Under the pieces are notes generated by a model. It was given only the letters and a program-made list of their open reading frames with translations. It searched no databases and had not been told where the DNA came from. DNA of 40,421 nucleotides from CAYMWF01 sp964394085 [NCBI: uncultured Gemmatimonadota bacterium] (GTDB taxonomy: Bacteria > GCA-2686955 > CAYMWF01). The stretch is from the NCBI GenBank assembly GCA_964394085.1, contig CAYMWF010000030.1, positions 1 through 40,421 of the forward strand. Direction: 5' to 3'. Below are positions 33,605-40,421 of the stretch, piece by piece; position 1 is the first letter of the stretch; the number at the start of each line of letters is the position of its first letter. The translations under genes and the position numbers were made by a program.

Positions 33605-34633
33605 TTAATGGGTCAATAGCACTTTCGCCCCGCGGATTCTGCGTTCTTTCAGATCGACAAGAGCCTGGTTGGCTTCATCGAGAGGATAAATCTGAACTTC
33701 GGGGATAATGGGAATTTCAGCGGCGATCCGGAGGAAATCACTCACATCCGCGCGGGTCACATTGGCAACGCTCTTGATCACCTTTTCCATCCAGATGTGG
33801 CTGGGATAATCGAGCGTCAGGAGGCAGGATTTGTCCGACTCCTCCTTGCGTATGGCGTTGATCACGAGACGCCCCTCCGGCCGGAGATTCTTAAGAGCTT
33901 CGACGACAGGTTTCCATGCAGGCGTGGTGTCGATGATACAATCGAGTTTTGCGGGTGGTCGTTCCCCGGTATCGCCCGCCCATACCGCACCGAGCAGGCG
34001 AGCGAATTCCCTTTCTCCCGGACTCCTGGCGAAAACGAAAATATCACTCGATGGATAAAGGTGGGCTGCAAGCATTTTGACAAGGTGTCCCGAAGCGCCG
34101 AAGCCGGTCAGTCCGAGGTGTTCTCCGTCTTTTATCCCCGTGAGCTTGAGCGATCTCCAGCCTATAGCTCCGGCGCAGAGAAGAGGCGCCGCCTGCGCAT
34201 CGGTGAAAATTTCCGGAACGGGATAAACGAATGCCTCGTGGGCAACCATGTATTCGGCGTATCCGCCGTGCGCGTCACGGCCGGTAGCTTTGAAATCAGG
34301 GCAGAGGTTTTCAGAGCCGGATCGGCAGTATCCGCACTCGCCGCAGGCCGAGTAAATCCATGCCACACCGACCCTGTCACCCGTTTTAAAACGTGTGGCG
34401 TCCGGGCCGGTTGAGACGATGCGGCCCACTGCCTGGTGTCCCGGTATCACGGGCAGCTCCGGCGGGGGCGTCCGTCCTTCGATTTCGTCCAGTTCCGTAT
34501 GGCAGACACCGCAGGCTGAAACTTCGAGTAGAAGCTGTCCGTGGCCCGGTTCGGGAACCGGGAGTTCCACCCGTTCCAGGGGTGGTTCGCTTCCCGATAC
34601 TTCCTGAATCCTCGCTAAAACATTCGCCTTCAT
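33605..34633 (-). CDS. Zinc-dependent alcohol dehydrogenase
   Basis: This 342-residue medium-chain dehydrogenase has the catalytic zinc residues in SACGVCHTELDEIEG and PVIPGHQAVG. The structural-zinc cysteines are CGECGYCRSGSENLC (about residues 97-111). The Rossmann motif GLTGFGASGHLVKML lies near residue 173. The length and motif order match AdhP-like zinc alcohol dehydrogenases that use NAD(P). The CHTELD motif and HQ in place of the more common HE are usual in that branch. Substrate is unknown. It follows the thiamine-binding-type gene on the same strand, with 65 bases between them, so it may be read from the RNase PH promoter. Confidence 0.9.
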   Translation of the reverse strand: MKANVLARIQEVSGSEPPLERVELPVPEPGHGQLLLEVSACGVCHTELDEIEGRTPPPELPVIPGHQAVGRIVSTGPDATRFKTGDRVGVAWIYSACGECGYCRSGSENLCPDFKATGRDAHGGYAEYMVAHEAFVYPVPEIFTDAQAAPLLCAGAIGWRSLKLTGIKDGEHLGLTGFGASGHLVKMLAAHLYPSSDIFVFARSPGEREFARLLGAVWAGDTGERPPAKLDCIIDTTPAWKPVVEALKNLRPEGRLVINAIRKEESDKSCLLTLDYPSHIWMEKVIKSVANVTRADVSDFLRIAAEIPIIPEVQIYPLDEANQALVDLKERRIRGAKVLLTH

Positions 34634-34698
34634 TGTGATTCACTTTCGAAGGGCGGGCGAGGAGAGAATGTATGCAGTACGCTCTCCGCCCAGTGGTT

Positions 34699-35001
34699 TC
34701 AGTCTGTGAGTTGTTTTTCCACGCTGTTGATTTTTTGCGCTATCGTCTGTTCCCTGTCTATCCGGGTTCCCACCCTGATATTCGTGGAGATTCTAGGCGC
34801 GCCCATGGCATGAATCTCTTCGTGGCACTTCCTGATAGCTGCGAATACGTCTTCCCATTCCCCTTCGATATTGGTTCCATATCCGTGAAGCAGCGTTTTA
34901 AGACCGGTTCCTTCGAGAATTCGGTGGCAGGCGGTGACATACTTCGAAACCGAAGTGCCGACACCCACCGGCACGATGCAAAAATCAGCGATAACATTCA
35001 T
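34699..35001 (-). CDS. MTH1187-family thiamine-binding protein
   Basis: This 100-residue protein begins at the ATG at 35001 with AAAGG upstream. The longer frame up to 35118 would overlap RNase PH and has no ribosome site. The ferredoxin-like fold of the MTH1187/YkoF-type family is shown by VIADFCIVPVGVGTSVSKYV, TGLKTLLHGYGTNIEGEWED and the last strand, ISTNIRVGTRID. Characterised relatives bind thiamine. Its position just after RNase PH is unlike any thiamine operon, and no thiamine-biosynthesis gene or TPP riboswitch is visible here. The family assignment is good, while ligand binding remains inference. Confidence 0.85.
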   Translation of the reverse strand: MNVIADFCIVPVGVGTSVSKYVTACHRILEGTGLKTLLHGYGTNIEGEWEDVFAAIRKCHEEIHAMGAPRISTNIRVGTRIDREQTIAQKINSVEKQLTD

Positions 35002-35038
35002 GGTTCGGACCTTTCCCGCCCGATCGGGAAATGGTGTT

Positions 35039-35755
35039 TCAATCCAGACCGAGCGCCTTTTTCTGTATTTCGATGAGTTCCTTAACTCCCTTGCTGCCGA
35101 CTTCGACCATTCCTGCAAGCTGGGCGGGTGAGAAGGCGCCCTCTTCGGCGGTGCCCTGGATTTCGACCAGTCCGCCGAACTCCGTCATTACCAGGTTGAG
35201 ATCCGTCGCCGCCAGGTAGTCTTCTTCGTAGCAGAGATCGAGGAGTATCCTTCCATCGACGAGGCCTATGCTCGTGGCCGCGAGAAAGTGTGAAACGGGA
35301 TTCTCCTTGACCAGCCCCTCTTCCACCATGCGCCGGGCGGCTTCGTACATGGCGATGAACCCGCCGGTGACGGATGCCGTGCGCGTACCGCCGTCGGCCT
35401 GGAGCACGTCGCAATCCACCATGATCGTAAAACCGGCCATTTTGCTCATGTCGACAGATCCACGGAGCGCTCTGGCGATAAGCCGTTCGATCTCGAGGCC
35501 CCTGGCATCCCTGTCCCTGGTTTTCCTCGTGTTGGTAGAGCCGGGAAGCATATTGTACTCGGCATGAACCCAGCCCTGTTTTTTATGCTTGAGAAAGTCC
35601 GGCACTTCGTGCTGGATTCTGGATGTACATAGCACCTTTGTGTTGCCGGTGGATATCAAAACGGAGCCAGGCGTCTGATTAGTAAAATTTCTTATTACGC
35701 CGGTTTTTCTCAGTTCATCATCCGCCCTGCCTCCAGGGCGAAAAAAATCGTTCAT
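35039..35755 (-). CDS. rph: Ribonuclease PH
   Basis: This 238-residue enzyme removes nucleotides from the 3' ends of tRNA precursors by phosphorolysis. Family signatures are present: FTNQTPGSVLISTGNTKVLC, QGWVHAEYNMLPGSTNTR, EIERLIARALRGSVDM, CDVLQADGGTRTASVTGG (the Thr-Arg that hold phosphate), and VMTEFGGLVEIQGTAEEG. The segment between MLP and EIERLI is about five residues shorter than in E. coli and lacks the KGKQGG-like basic loop, though the following Arg is kept. RNase PH is often followed by a dITPase gene, but here by the thiamine-binding-type gene. It is otherwise a complete protein. Confidence 0.95.
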   Translation of the reverse strand: MNDFFRPGGRADDELRKTGVIRNFTNQTPGSVLISTGNTKVLCTSRIQHEVPDFLKHKKQGWVHAEYNMLPGSTNTRKTRDRDARGLEIERLIARALRGSVDMSKMAGFTIMVDCDVLQADGGTRTASVTGGFIAMYEAARRMVEEGLVKENPVSHFLAATSIGLVDGRILLDLCYEEDYLAATDLNLVMTEFGGLVEIQGTAEEGAFSPAQLAGMVEVGSKGVKELIEIQKKALGLD

Positions 35756-36189
35756 TCATCTTTCCTTTCGCTCATGTTTCCGATGCGGTGTCTTCGGTCG
35801 ATTTAAACAAGCTGGCGTATTGAAAACAAATTTTCGCCCTGTTCAATCGGTTCCGCCGGGGCGCAGTCAGGTTGTGCCGCCCGTTCTACAGATTATACGC
35901 AACCGCTCCGGCTGTAAAGCGCCCGGTTCAAGCAAGCCGTCTTACAAGCGCTTTCGCCGTTTCAGCCTGAATCCACTGCGCCCCGCAGGTGCACGCATCA
36001 CGGATTGAGCATATCGGCAGCGGACTTGCGCTTGATTGTCGGGGATCGTTATATTAACAGGTAGAGAAAGCGGGCGCGGCTTATCCTGCACCGAAACAGC
36101 TCCGCGGATCCGGATTTTGAATCAGGCAGCTGAAGCGTTGAAAGTCCGTCGCCCTGAGTAGCCGGAAAAATTGAGAAACGAGTATCGGA
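35756..36189. other. Gap with candidate promoter for the ArfB-like gene
   Basis: This 434-base gap separates two divergently read genes. At 36026-36055 TTGCGC and TATATT are spaced by 18 bases on the plus strand, a weak promoter candidate for the ArfB-like gene with a leader of about 130 bases. No other gene, repeat or RNA was recognised. Confidence 0.3.
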
Positions 36190-36615
36190 ATGGTTCAGAA
36201 GCCGAATAGGTTCGAAATACCCGAGGATGAACTTATAATTTCCGCCGAACCGAGCAGCAAGCCCGGGGGGCAGCATGCGAATAAAAGCAGTACACGGGTG
36301 ATTCTGAAATTCGATGTCTCTTCTTCCCGGAACCTGACCGAGGAGCAGAAACAGCTTGTCCGGGAGCGCCTGGGCGGCAGGATCAGCAAGGAAGGGATTC
36401 TGCGAGTCACCGTTCAGGAAAGCAGGAGTTACATCGCCAACAGGAAAACAGCTATCGAGCGTTTCATGGCGCTTCTTACCGGTGCGCTGGAAACGCCGCC
36501 CCTTAGGAAAAAGACCCGGATACCCCCCGCTTCACGACGCCGGCGTATGGAAGACAAACGGAAACGCGCCGGCCTGAAACAGCAGAGAAAGCGCCCGCTC
36601 CCCGGTGAGGAATGA
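36190..36615 (+). CDS. arfB: ArfB-like peptidyl-tRNA hydrolase / release-factor homolog
   Basis: This 141-residue protein has the catalytic GGQ motif in SSKPGGQHANKSSTRVILKF (about residues 23-42). It then has the compact domain of class I release factors without codon-recognition domains. After a hydrophobic helix (GILRVTVQESRSYIANRKTA, about 75-94), the C-terminal tail is very basic (PPASRRRRMEDKRKRAGLKQQRKRP), as in ArfB/ICT1, where it enters the empty mRNA channel of stalled ribosomes. It should release peptides from non-stop complexes. GGQ is followed by His-Ala where Asn-Val is common. The ribosome-binding site is weak. It is next to an RNA-binding protein gene on the opposite strand. 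Confidence 0.9.
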   Translation: MVQKPNRFEIPEDELIISAEPSSKPGGQHANKSSTRVILKFDVSSSRNLTEEQKQLVRERLGGRISKEGILRVTVQESRSYIANRKTAIERFMALLTGALETPPLRKKTRIPPASRRRRMEDKRKRAGLKQQRKRPLPGEE

Positions 36616-36736
36616 GTAAAAGCCGTCTCCGGGTGCAAACTGTTGAGACCCAGAATTGAAATAGAACGGCTCCCGCCGCAGCTGAAGCCGCGACAAGAGC
36701 CGAAACATTGTTTTTTCTTTTATCCGCGGAAGCCTC

Positions 36737-37015
36737 TTACCAGCTCCGTTCCCGGGGCTGACGCCTGGGGCGGCGTTCGCGCGCTTCATTCACCCTGAGC
36801 TGACGGCCGCTGAAATCAGTGCCGTCGAGGGCGGTTGTAGCGGCATCGGCGTCCGCATCGTCCATTTCTACGAAACCGAATCCGCGGGGGCGTCCCGTTT
36901 CGCGATCAGTTATCAGTTTCACGGAGTGAACGGTTCCGTGCTGTGTGAAGAGCTCTTCCAGTTCATTCTCGGTGGCGGAATAAGGCAGGTTTCCCACGTA
37001 CAGGGTCTTGGTCAT
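36737..37015 (-). CDS. RRM-type RNA-binding protein
   Basis: This 92-residue protein is a single RNA recognition motif. RNP2 is LYVGNLPYSATENELEELFT near residue 4, and RNP1 is RGFGFVEMDDADADAATTAL near 44. The C-terminal tail is short and basic (ARERRPRRQPRERSW). Such small RRM proteins are typical of cyanobacteria and several other phyla, often cold-induced, and bind single-stranded RNA. The length and both RNP motifs are complete. AAGGAG lies six bases before the ATG at 37015. A perfect inverted repeat lies upstream at 37121, beside an extended -10 (both listed). It converges with the ArfB-like gene. Confidence 0.93.
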   Translation of the reverse strand: MTKTLYVGNLPYSATENELEELFTQHGTVHSVKLITDRETGRPRGFGFVEMDDADADAATTALDGTDFSGRQLRVNEARERRPRRQPRERSW

Positions 37016-37099
37016 GATCAGCTCCTTGCTGAGTTGCTGAAAGGCGTCTGATTTGCTTGACTTTCCAGGTTGGTGGGGTTCATTCGCGAAAGGATACGT

Positions 37100-37108
37100 A
37101 ATATACCA
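37100..37108 (-). promoter_or_regulatory. Extended -10 promoter of the RRM gene
   Basis: On the minus strand the sequence is TGGTATATT, a TGn element fused to TATATT. No good -35 hexamer lies 17 bases upstream, where the inverted repeat at 37121-37138 sits instead. The leader would be about 80 bases long. Confidence 0.45.
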
Positions 37109-37120
37109 GCAGGAATTCTC

Positions 37121-37138
37121 GCTGATAGTTATATCAGC
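37121..37138. promoter_or_regulatory. Perfect 7-bp inverted repeat, operator candidate
   Basis: GCTGATA and TATCAGC flank a four-base centre (GTTA). The repeat occupies the -35 area of the RRM gene promoter on the minus strand. A dimeric repressor or activator could bind it. It stands apart from the repeats near the right end. Confidence 0.5.
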
Positions 37139-37427
37139 AATTCCATGTGTCCGTCAGGCTATATGAAGCTGTTCAGATTCTGGAGATTTCGATTTTCCTT
37201 TGAGGCGGTGACCCCGTAACAGGTTGTCCTGTCCAGAAGGTCCTTTCAGCATGAGGTTTCAACACCTCTAAAACAATAAAATACGGGACACGTGAATTCA
37301 CGCATCCATACGAACAGTTGGAACATAATACATTGATTAAAGAAAATCAAGGAAAAAAGCAAATCCCGATCCGTATCGCCGGTGGAGCGGATACAACTAT
37401 AATTTGCTCGATAAACCGGGGGCCGGA

Positions 37428-37436
37428 TGTTATAAT
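37428..37436 (+). promoter_or_regulatory. Extended -10 promoter for the 37496 gene
   Basis: TGTTATAAT is a perfect TGn-TATAAT extended -10 element, about 60 bases before the start codon. A second TATAAT lies at about 37399-37404. The -35 region is poor, as is common with extended -10 promoters. The rest of the 480-base gap (37016-37495) holds only the RRM promoter elements. Confidence 0.55.
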
Positions 37437-37495
37437 GATTTCCGGAGCCGTTTTCATATTTCGGACATGCTTCAAGCGGCCGGGAGGGGATAATA

Positions 37496-38179
37496 ATGTT
37501 CAACAGGGAACTCTGGAAACTCTTTTCAATGAACCTTACTCTGGTGTTTCCACCGGTACCGCAGATTCAGGCGAACATGACCCGCCAGACTCTTACGGAA
37601 ATCTTCGGCGATGTGAACAACCAATACGAATATATGAACCTGGCTTTCCACTCAGGCGGAGCGACCATGGAGGCGGAGTCGAGCGGAAGGCTTCATATTC
37701 TCAAGGACAGGATTCAGGTCGAAGAGCGGATCAGCAGTTATTACGGCGATATCAGCAGAAAATTCACCAATATTCTCGAGATCATAGCAAAAAAACTCGA
37801 AATTCAGATGTTCGTACTGCAAATAAACAGGCTCTCGGCTTCATGGGATATCGGGGAACCGGTCGTCGAGTTTTTAATGAACCGGATGTTCCGTATGACA
37901 AGGGAACGCATCAGTATTCTCTGTCCGGAAATGCTGGCGGGGGTCGGTTTCAAATTTTCCGGTCATGATCCCGGCAAGGGTGAGCGACACGACCTGCACG
38001 TCGAACCTGTTCATTCCTCACAGACGAAGTTGAAGTTTATACTGGATCATCATTTCATGAAGCCTCTGCCCGAACTGGCACATCTATCCGCTCGAATCGA
38101 CGAATCGTATGACCTGGCAAAAGGGAGTGTACTTGATTTCGTAGAAGCATTCAGAGCCGACGACAAGGGCTTCGAGTAG
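37496..38179 (+). CDS. Protein of unknown function
   Basis: This 227-residue protein is not assigned to a known family. It has no signal peptide or long hydrophobic helix and looks soluble. The N-terminal half has mixed strands and helices (NLTLVFPPVPQIQANM, YEYMNLAFHSGGATMEAESS). The middle contains the helix DISRKFTNILEIIAKKLEIQ and strand MFVLQINRLSAS. The end shows a strand-rich segment (RHDLHVEPVHSSQTKLKFIL) and a final helix. A strong ribosome site (GGGAGGGG) lies eight bases before the ATG, and a perfect extended -10 lies 60 bases upstream. The secreted phospholipase-D-fold gene follows after 20 bases, so the two likely form an operon. I cannot say what it does. Confidence 0.6.
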   Translation: MFNRELWKLFSMNLTLVFPPVPQIQANMTRQTLTEIFGDVNNQYEYMNLAFHSGGATMEAESSGRLHILKDRIQVEERISSYYGDISRKFTNILEIIAKKLEIQMFVLQINRLSASWDIGEPVVEFLMNRMFRMTRERISILCPEMLAGVGFKFSGHDPGKGERHDLHVEPVHSSQTKLKFILDHHFMKPLPELAHLSARIDESYDLAKGSVLDFVEAFRADDKGFE

Positions 38180-38199
38180 CACAGGAACGGGAGAAGACT

Positions 38200-39522
38200 A
38201 TGCATCGAGCGATTCACTTCATCAGCACCGGCAGCAATTCCGCACGGTTAAGCCGCAATAGATTGTTCCGAGGTTTTACCACCGTCATTCTCGTGTACGT
38301 GGCGGCGGTTTTGCTGGCGGGTTTTGCACCGGGGGAGCTAATCGCGGCAGAGAAAGCAACCCACCGGCTCGGACGCCCGAGGTTCAATCCGGTGGTTCAG
38401 TTACACAGGCTCGACACGCCGTCGCAGGTTGAAGTCTATTTTTCAAAATCGGTCGATCCGGGTTATGCGAGCGGAGAAGAGGCGCAAGGTAACATAAATC
38501 TCGAGAATAAATTGATTGAATGCATTGACGGGGCGCATCATGCACTGGATGTCTGCAGCCATTCACTGACCCGGTGGGAAATATCGAACTCGATAATAGA
38601 TGTCTGGGATCATCACGTAGCCGTCCGCATGATCGTTGAAGACGATAACCGCGACAGCGACCAGATCCAGGCTATTGAAAACATCGGAATTCCAGTAATC
38701 GACGACTCGGCCGGCCCCAATCCCGGCACTTCTCTCATGCACAACAAGGTCGTCGTGGTCGATTACCGCAAAGGCGCCTTCGAGGATGATGACATCCTCT
38801 GGACAGGTTCCTACAACTTCACTTACTACGGTGGGTATAAGAATGCCGAAAACGCCCTCCTCATCAGGAATCATGATCTTTGCTCCATCTATACTGCGGA
38901 GTTCGACGAGATGTGGGGGGGGAGCGGCGACCTGCCCAACGAATCGGTTTCCCGTTTCGGAAGCAGGAAATACGACAACACCCTGCACTATTTCAGCTTT
39001 GACGGCGGGGTGAACAACGGTATGATCTTCTTCTCTCCGTCCGACGGCACCAACGACGAAATAGAAGATGCTATCTTCACGGCGGATTACGAGATTTATT
39101 TCTGCATTTACAACTTTACGCGGGATGATATCGCCATCGCGCTGCACCAGCGTTATATGTGGGGAGTGGATGTAATCGGTGTATTCGATTCGGCGTGTGT
39201 CGGAAATCCAGGAGATTGTCAGTTCGATGAGATGACCGGCTGGGGAATGGATGTCTATGAGGACGGCGTCTCCGGCGGCGGTTCTCTCCACCATAAATAT
39301 ATGATCATCGACGGATTCCATCCCGATTCGGACCCGATGGTGATAACCGGCTCACACAACTGGACCACATCCGGCGCATATTACAATGATGAAAACCTTA
39401 TCATATTGAAGGATCCGCGAATCGCGAATCTCTACATACAGGAATTCGCTTCCCGCCTCGAAGATGCCGGAGGCCACCTCGAAATACCCGCCCGCTCCAC
39501 TGGCGATGCCCGGAAAAGATAA
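38200..39522 (+). CDS. Secreted phospholipase-D-fold protein
   Basis: This 440-residue protein has a long basic leader, then VILVYVAAVLLAGFAPGELIAA, consistent with a signal peptide ending near residue 50. Two HKD catalytic motifs follow: HNKVVVVD near 181 (then ILWTGSYNFTYYGG) and HHKYMIID near 364 (then MVITGSHNWTTSG). The two motifs pair to form one active site, as in PLD-family phospholipases and Nuc-type endonucleases. The substrate could be lipid or nucleic acid. The lack of large inserts and the secreted nature fit an extracellular or periplasmic enzyme. It follows the unknown gene at 37496 closely and is preceded by GGGAGAAG. Confidence 0.9.
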   Translation: MHRAIHFISTGSNSARLSRNRLFRGFTTVILVYVAAVLLAGFAPGELIAAEKATHRLGRPRFNPVVQLHRLDTPSQVEVYFSKSVDPGYASGEEAQGNINLENKLIECIDGAHHALDVCSHSLTRWEISNSIIDVWDHHVAVRMIVEDDNRDSDQIQAIENIGIPVIDDSAGPNPGTSLMHNKVVVVDYRKGAFEDDDILWTGSYNFTYYGGYKNAENALLIRNHDLCSIYTAEFDEMWGGSGDLPNESVSRFGSRKYDNTLHYFSFDGGVNNGMIFFSPSDGTNDEIEDAIFTADYEIYFCIYNFTRDDIAIALHQRYMWGVDVIGVFDSACVGNPGDCQFDEMTGWGMDVYEDGVSGGGSLHHKYMIIDGFHPDSDPMVITGSHNWTTSGAYYNDENLIILKDPRIANLYIQEFASRLEDAGGHLEIPARSTGDARKR

Positions 39523-39640
39523 TCTACCGGAAGGATCAGGAAGCATCGTAAATCGTTTTACTCTGTTCAGGGAAGCACTGAAACTCGCAGCTGCCTGCCA
39601 TGTAAGGAAAGCATCGAATATCAGAGACTCCTTGTCCAGG

Positions 39641-39720
39641 CCTGATTTCCGTTGTCGGCACTTTGCTGGACTTGCTTTCCTTTGTCGGCATTTTTACCGG
39701 TCTGATTTCCGTTGTCGGCA
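39641..39720. repeat. Three tandem units with 30-base period
   Basis: CTGATTTCCGTTGTCGGCA occurs at about 39642-39660 and 39702-39720, with a variant, GCTTTCCTTTGTCGGCA, at 39674-39690. The units are spaced exactly 30 bases apart. In a minus-strand frame this encodes repeats like MPTTEIRP, but no credible gene covers them. They are best regarded as a short intergenic repeat. Confidence 0.75.
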
Positions 39721-39822
39721 TTCTTCCTGCATCCTGTTATCCCGGAGTTGGATCTACTTGGGTATGGTAAATCTCTCGACCAGCCGGAGTTAATCAGCAA
39801 CCACGTGAACTACATTTGATAT

Positions 39823-39968
39823 AAAGACTCCTGCCTTTCGCAAGTCCGTTCCGTTTCTCCGTGTGAAGAAATATTATGTAAACCTGCATTTGCTGACAGC
39901 TGTTGAAAAGACTTATGCCTTTCGCAGGTCCGTTCCGTTTCTCCGTGTGAAGAAATATTATGTAAACC
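39823..39968. repeat. Two 62-base direct repeats, 84-base period
   Basis: Copies at 39823-39884 and 39907-39968 differ at three positions (59 of 62 identical by eye). Both end with CGTGTGAAGAAATATTATGTAAACC. The 22 bases between are unique. The repeats lie in the 689-base gap (39523-40211) before the FadL-like gene. The gap also holds the 30-base repeats, a promoter candidate near 39990 and the structured leader. Confidence 0.85.
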
Positions 39969-39989
39969 AACAGGCTGTCCAGAAGGTTC

Positions 39990-40018
39990 GGCTTGACAAA
40001 AGCTCTTATTTCGGATAT
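39990..40018 (+). promoter_or_regulatory. Candidate promoter of the FadL-like gene
   Basis: A perfect TTGACA hexamer lies at about 39991, followed after 17 bases by TATGCG, a poor -10. The next hexamers, GTAAT-like, are three bases further on. It is just after the second 62-base repeat. The leader would be about 190 bases and contain the folded element at 40116-40180. Confidence 0.4.
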
Positions 40019-40115
40019 GCGTAATGGCTTCATAATCGGTAAGCACCGAAAACAACGTCTGTTCGGGCAAACCAGCTCCACAGAGATCGCATAAATAGAA
40101 AGTCAAAAAAAAAGA

Positions 40116-40180
40116 GAGGAGCCGCCTGCAGGGGTGACTCGAAAAAACTGCTCTCTTACCGGGCAGCCGCGGAGCTCCTC
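40116..40180 (+). promoter_or_regulatory. Structured 5' leader, riboswitch-like candidate
   Basis: GAGGAGC (40116) pairs with GCTCCTC (40174-40180), CGC with GCG, and CTGC with GCAG, giving a 14-bp interrupted stem. The loop of about 33 bases contains GGGGTGACTC and TCTCTTACCG. A competing pairing, CTGC (40148) with GCAG (40163), exists. An A9 run precedes it. The ribosome-binding site of the FadL-like gene begins about 20 bases downstream. Weak similarity to c-di-AMP riboswitch segments was noticed, but the match is not convincing, so the class is unassigned. Confidence 0.45.
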
Positions 40181-40211
40181 CAAGTAAAGAGATAACAGAA
40201 GGAGTATCAAG

Positions 40212-40421
40212 ATGAGAAGAATTGCGCTAGTAAGTCTTTGCCTTATGCTCGCGGGAACCGTGTTTGCCGGCGGAATCGTCACCAACGGCAACCAGAGCGC
40301 GGAGTACGTTAGAACCCTCAATAGAAATGCTTCAGTGGATGCTGATGCGGCATATTACAATCCCGCCGGAACCGCCATGCTGGGTGAGGGTTTCACGGTG
40401 AGTATCAGCAACCAGTCGATC
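40212..40421 (+). CDS. FadL/OMPP1-type outer-membrane protein, N-terminal part
   Basis: Only the first 70 residues lie in the window; the gene continues past the right edge. The signal peptide is MRRIALVSLCLMLAGTVFA, with likely cleavage before GGIVTNGNQS. After it, SAEYVRTLNRNASVDADAAY, then YNPAGTAML, matches the N-terminal plug-region pattern of FadL-like long-chain fatty acid or hydrophobic transporters in outer membranes. AAGGAG lies seven bases before the ATG. A long, folded leader precedes it. The assignment to the OMPP1/FadL family is fairly good from the NPAG motif, while transport specificity is unknown. Confidence 0.8.
   Translation, partial: MRRIALVSLCLMLAGTVFAGGIVTNGNQSAEYVRTLNRNASVDADAAYYNPAGTAMLGEGFTVSISNQSI

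Noticed and set aside
39823-39968. CRISPR-like array
   Set aside because: Only two units, 62 bases long with a 22-base interval, no further copies and no cas genes nearby.
39810-40106. 98-codon minus-strand frame with a CxxC start (CDLCGAG)
   Set aside because: Most of it is the translation of the 62-base repeats, and no ribosome-binding site is visible. A short real peptide cannot be fully excluded.
40116-40180. c-di-AMP (ydaO/yuaA) riboswitch
   Set aside because: GGGGTGA and the CTCTT/CCG segments look alike, but the conserved ACAGCTAACCTCGTAGGC-type end is absent.

Overview
The window reads as chromosomal DNA of a Gram-negative (diderm) bacterium of moderate GC content, probably an uncultured lineage. 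It carries an outer-membrane polysaccharide export lipoprotein, signal-peptide-bearing surface proteins, Shine-Dalgarno-led genes with ATG, GTG and TTG starts, and the start of a FadL-like outer-membrane protein at the right edge. Nothing in it fixes the phylum. An FCB-type candidate phylum or a deltaproteobacterial relative is only my guess from the gene mix (lamin-tail surface protein, carbamoyltransferase/SxtJ/DUF5989 trio, CapK-like and DUF362 proteins). I found no tRNA, rRNA, transposase, integrase or CRISPR array.

Layout. (1) 98-2387, minus strand: a small operon of a TIM-barrel-like protein, a zinc-type dehydrogenase and a cold-shock-like protein. (2) 2519-4597, minus: a secreted lamin-tail-domain protein as its own transcription unit, with an extended -10 candidate, an 11-base poly-C tract in the presumed leader, and a convincing terminator. 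(3) 5023-7654, minus: a PlsB-like acyltransferase overlapping gpsA, a phospholipid-entry pair. (4) 7782-9421, minus: two paralogous proteins of unknown function that share N- and C-terminal domains. (5) 10058-28559: a polysaccharide locus of about 18.5 kb made of two convergent operons. The plus arm encodes a heparinase II/III-like lyase, a GT4 glycosyltransferase, a NodU/CmcH carbamoyltransferase, SxtJ- and DUF5989-type membrane proteins, a CapK/PaaK-like adenylating enzyme and a DUF362 protein. The minus arm encodes the Wzx/Wzy-type machinery: Wza-like export lipoprotein, BY-kinase-like protein, priming phosphosugar transferase, Wzz, flippase, polysaccharide deacetylase, O-antigen-ligase-like polymerase and a second GT4. 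(6) 28983-33191, plus: a pilin-like membrane protein, an ABC-F ATPase and a third GT4. (7) 33605-35755, minus: RNase PH, a thiamine-binding-type protein and an alcohol dehydrogenase. (8) 36190-40421: an ArfB-like rescue factor, an RRM protein, an unrecognised protein with a secreted phospholipase-D-fold protein, a repeat-rich gap, and a FadL-like gene with a structured leader.

How it works together. The central locus should prime a lipid carrier (WbaP-type transferase), extend it with GT4 enzymes, flip and polymerise it (Wzx, Wzy, Wzz) and export it (Wza). The deacetylase, carbamoyltransferase and CapK-like enzyme could decorate the polymer, and the lyase could trim it. Only two glycosyltransferases lie inside the locus, so other enzymes are probably encoded elsewhere or the repeat unit is short. 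The tyrosine-kinase-like regulator has lost its Walker A lysine, which suggests assembly is not controlled by ordinary BY-kinase cycling.

The best candidates for something undescribed are the carbamoyltransferase-SxtJ-DUF5989-CapK-DUF362 module, the degenerate BY-kinase, the paralog pair at 7782-9421, and two unexplained RNA-like structures at 33334-33406 and 40116-40180.
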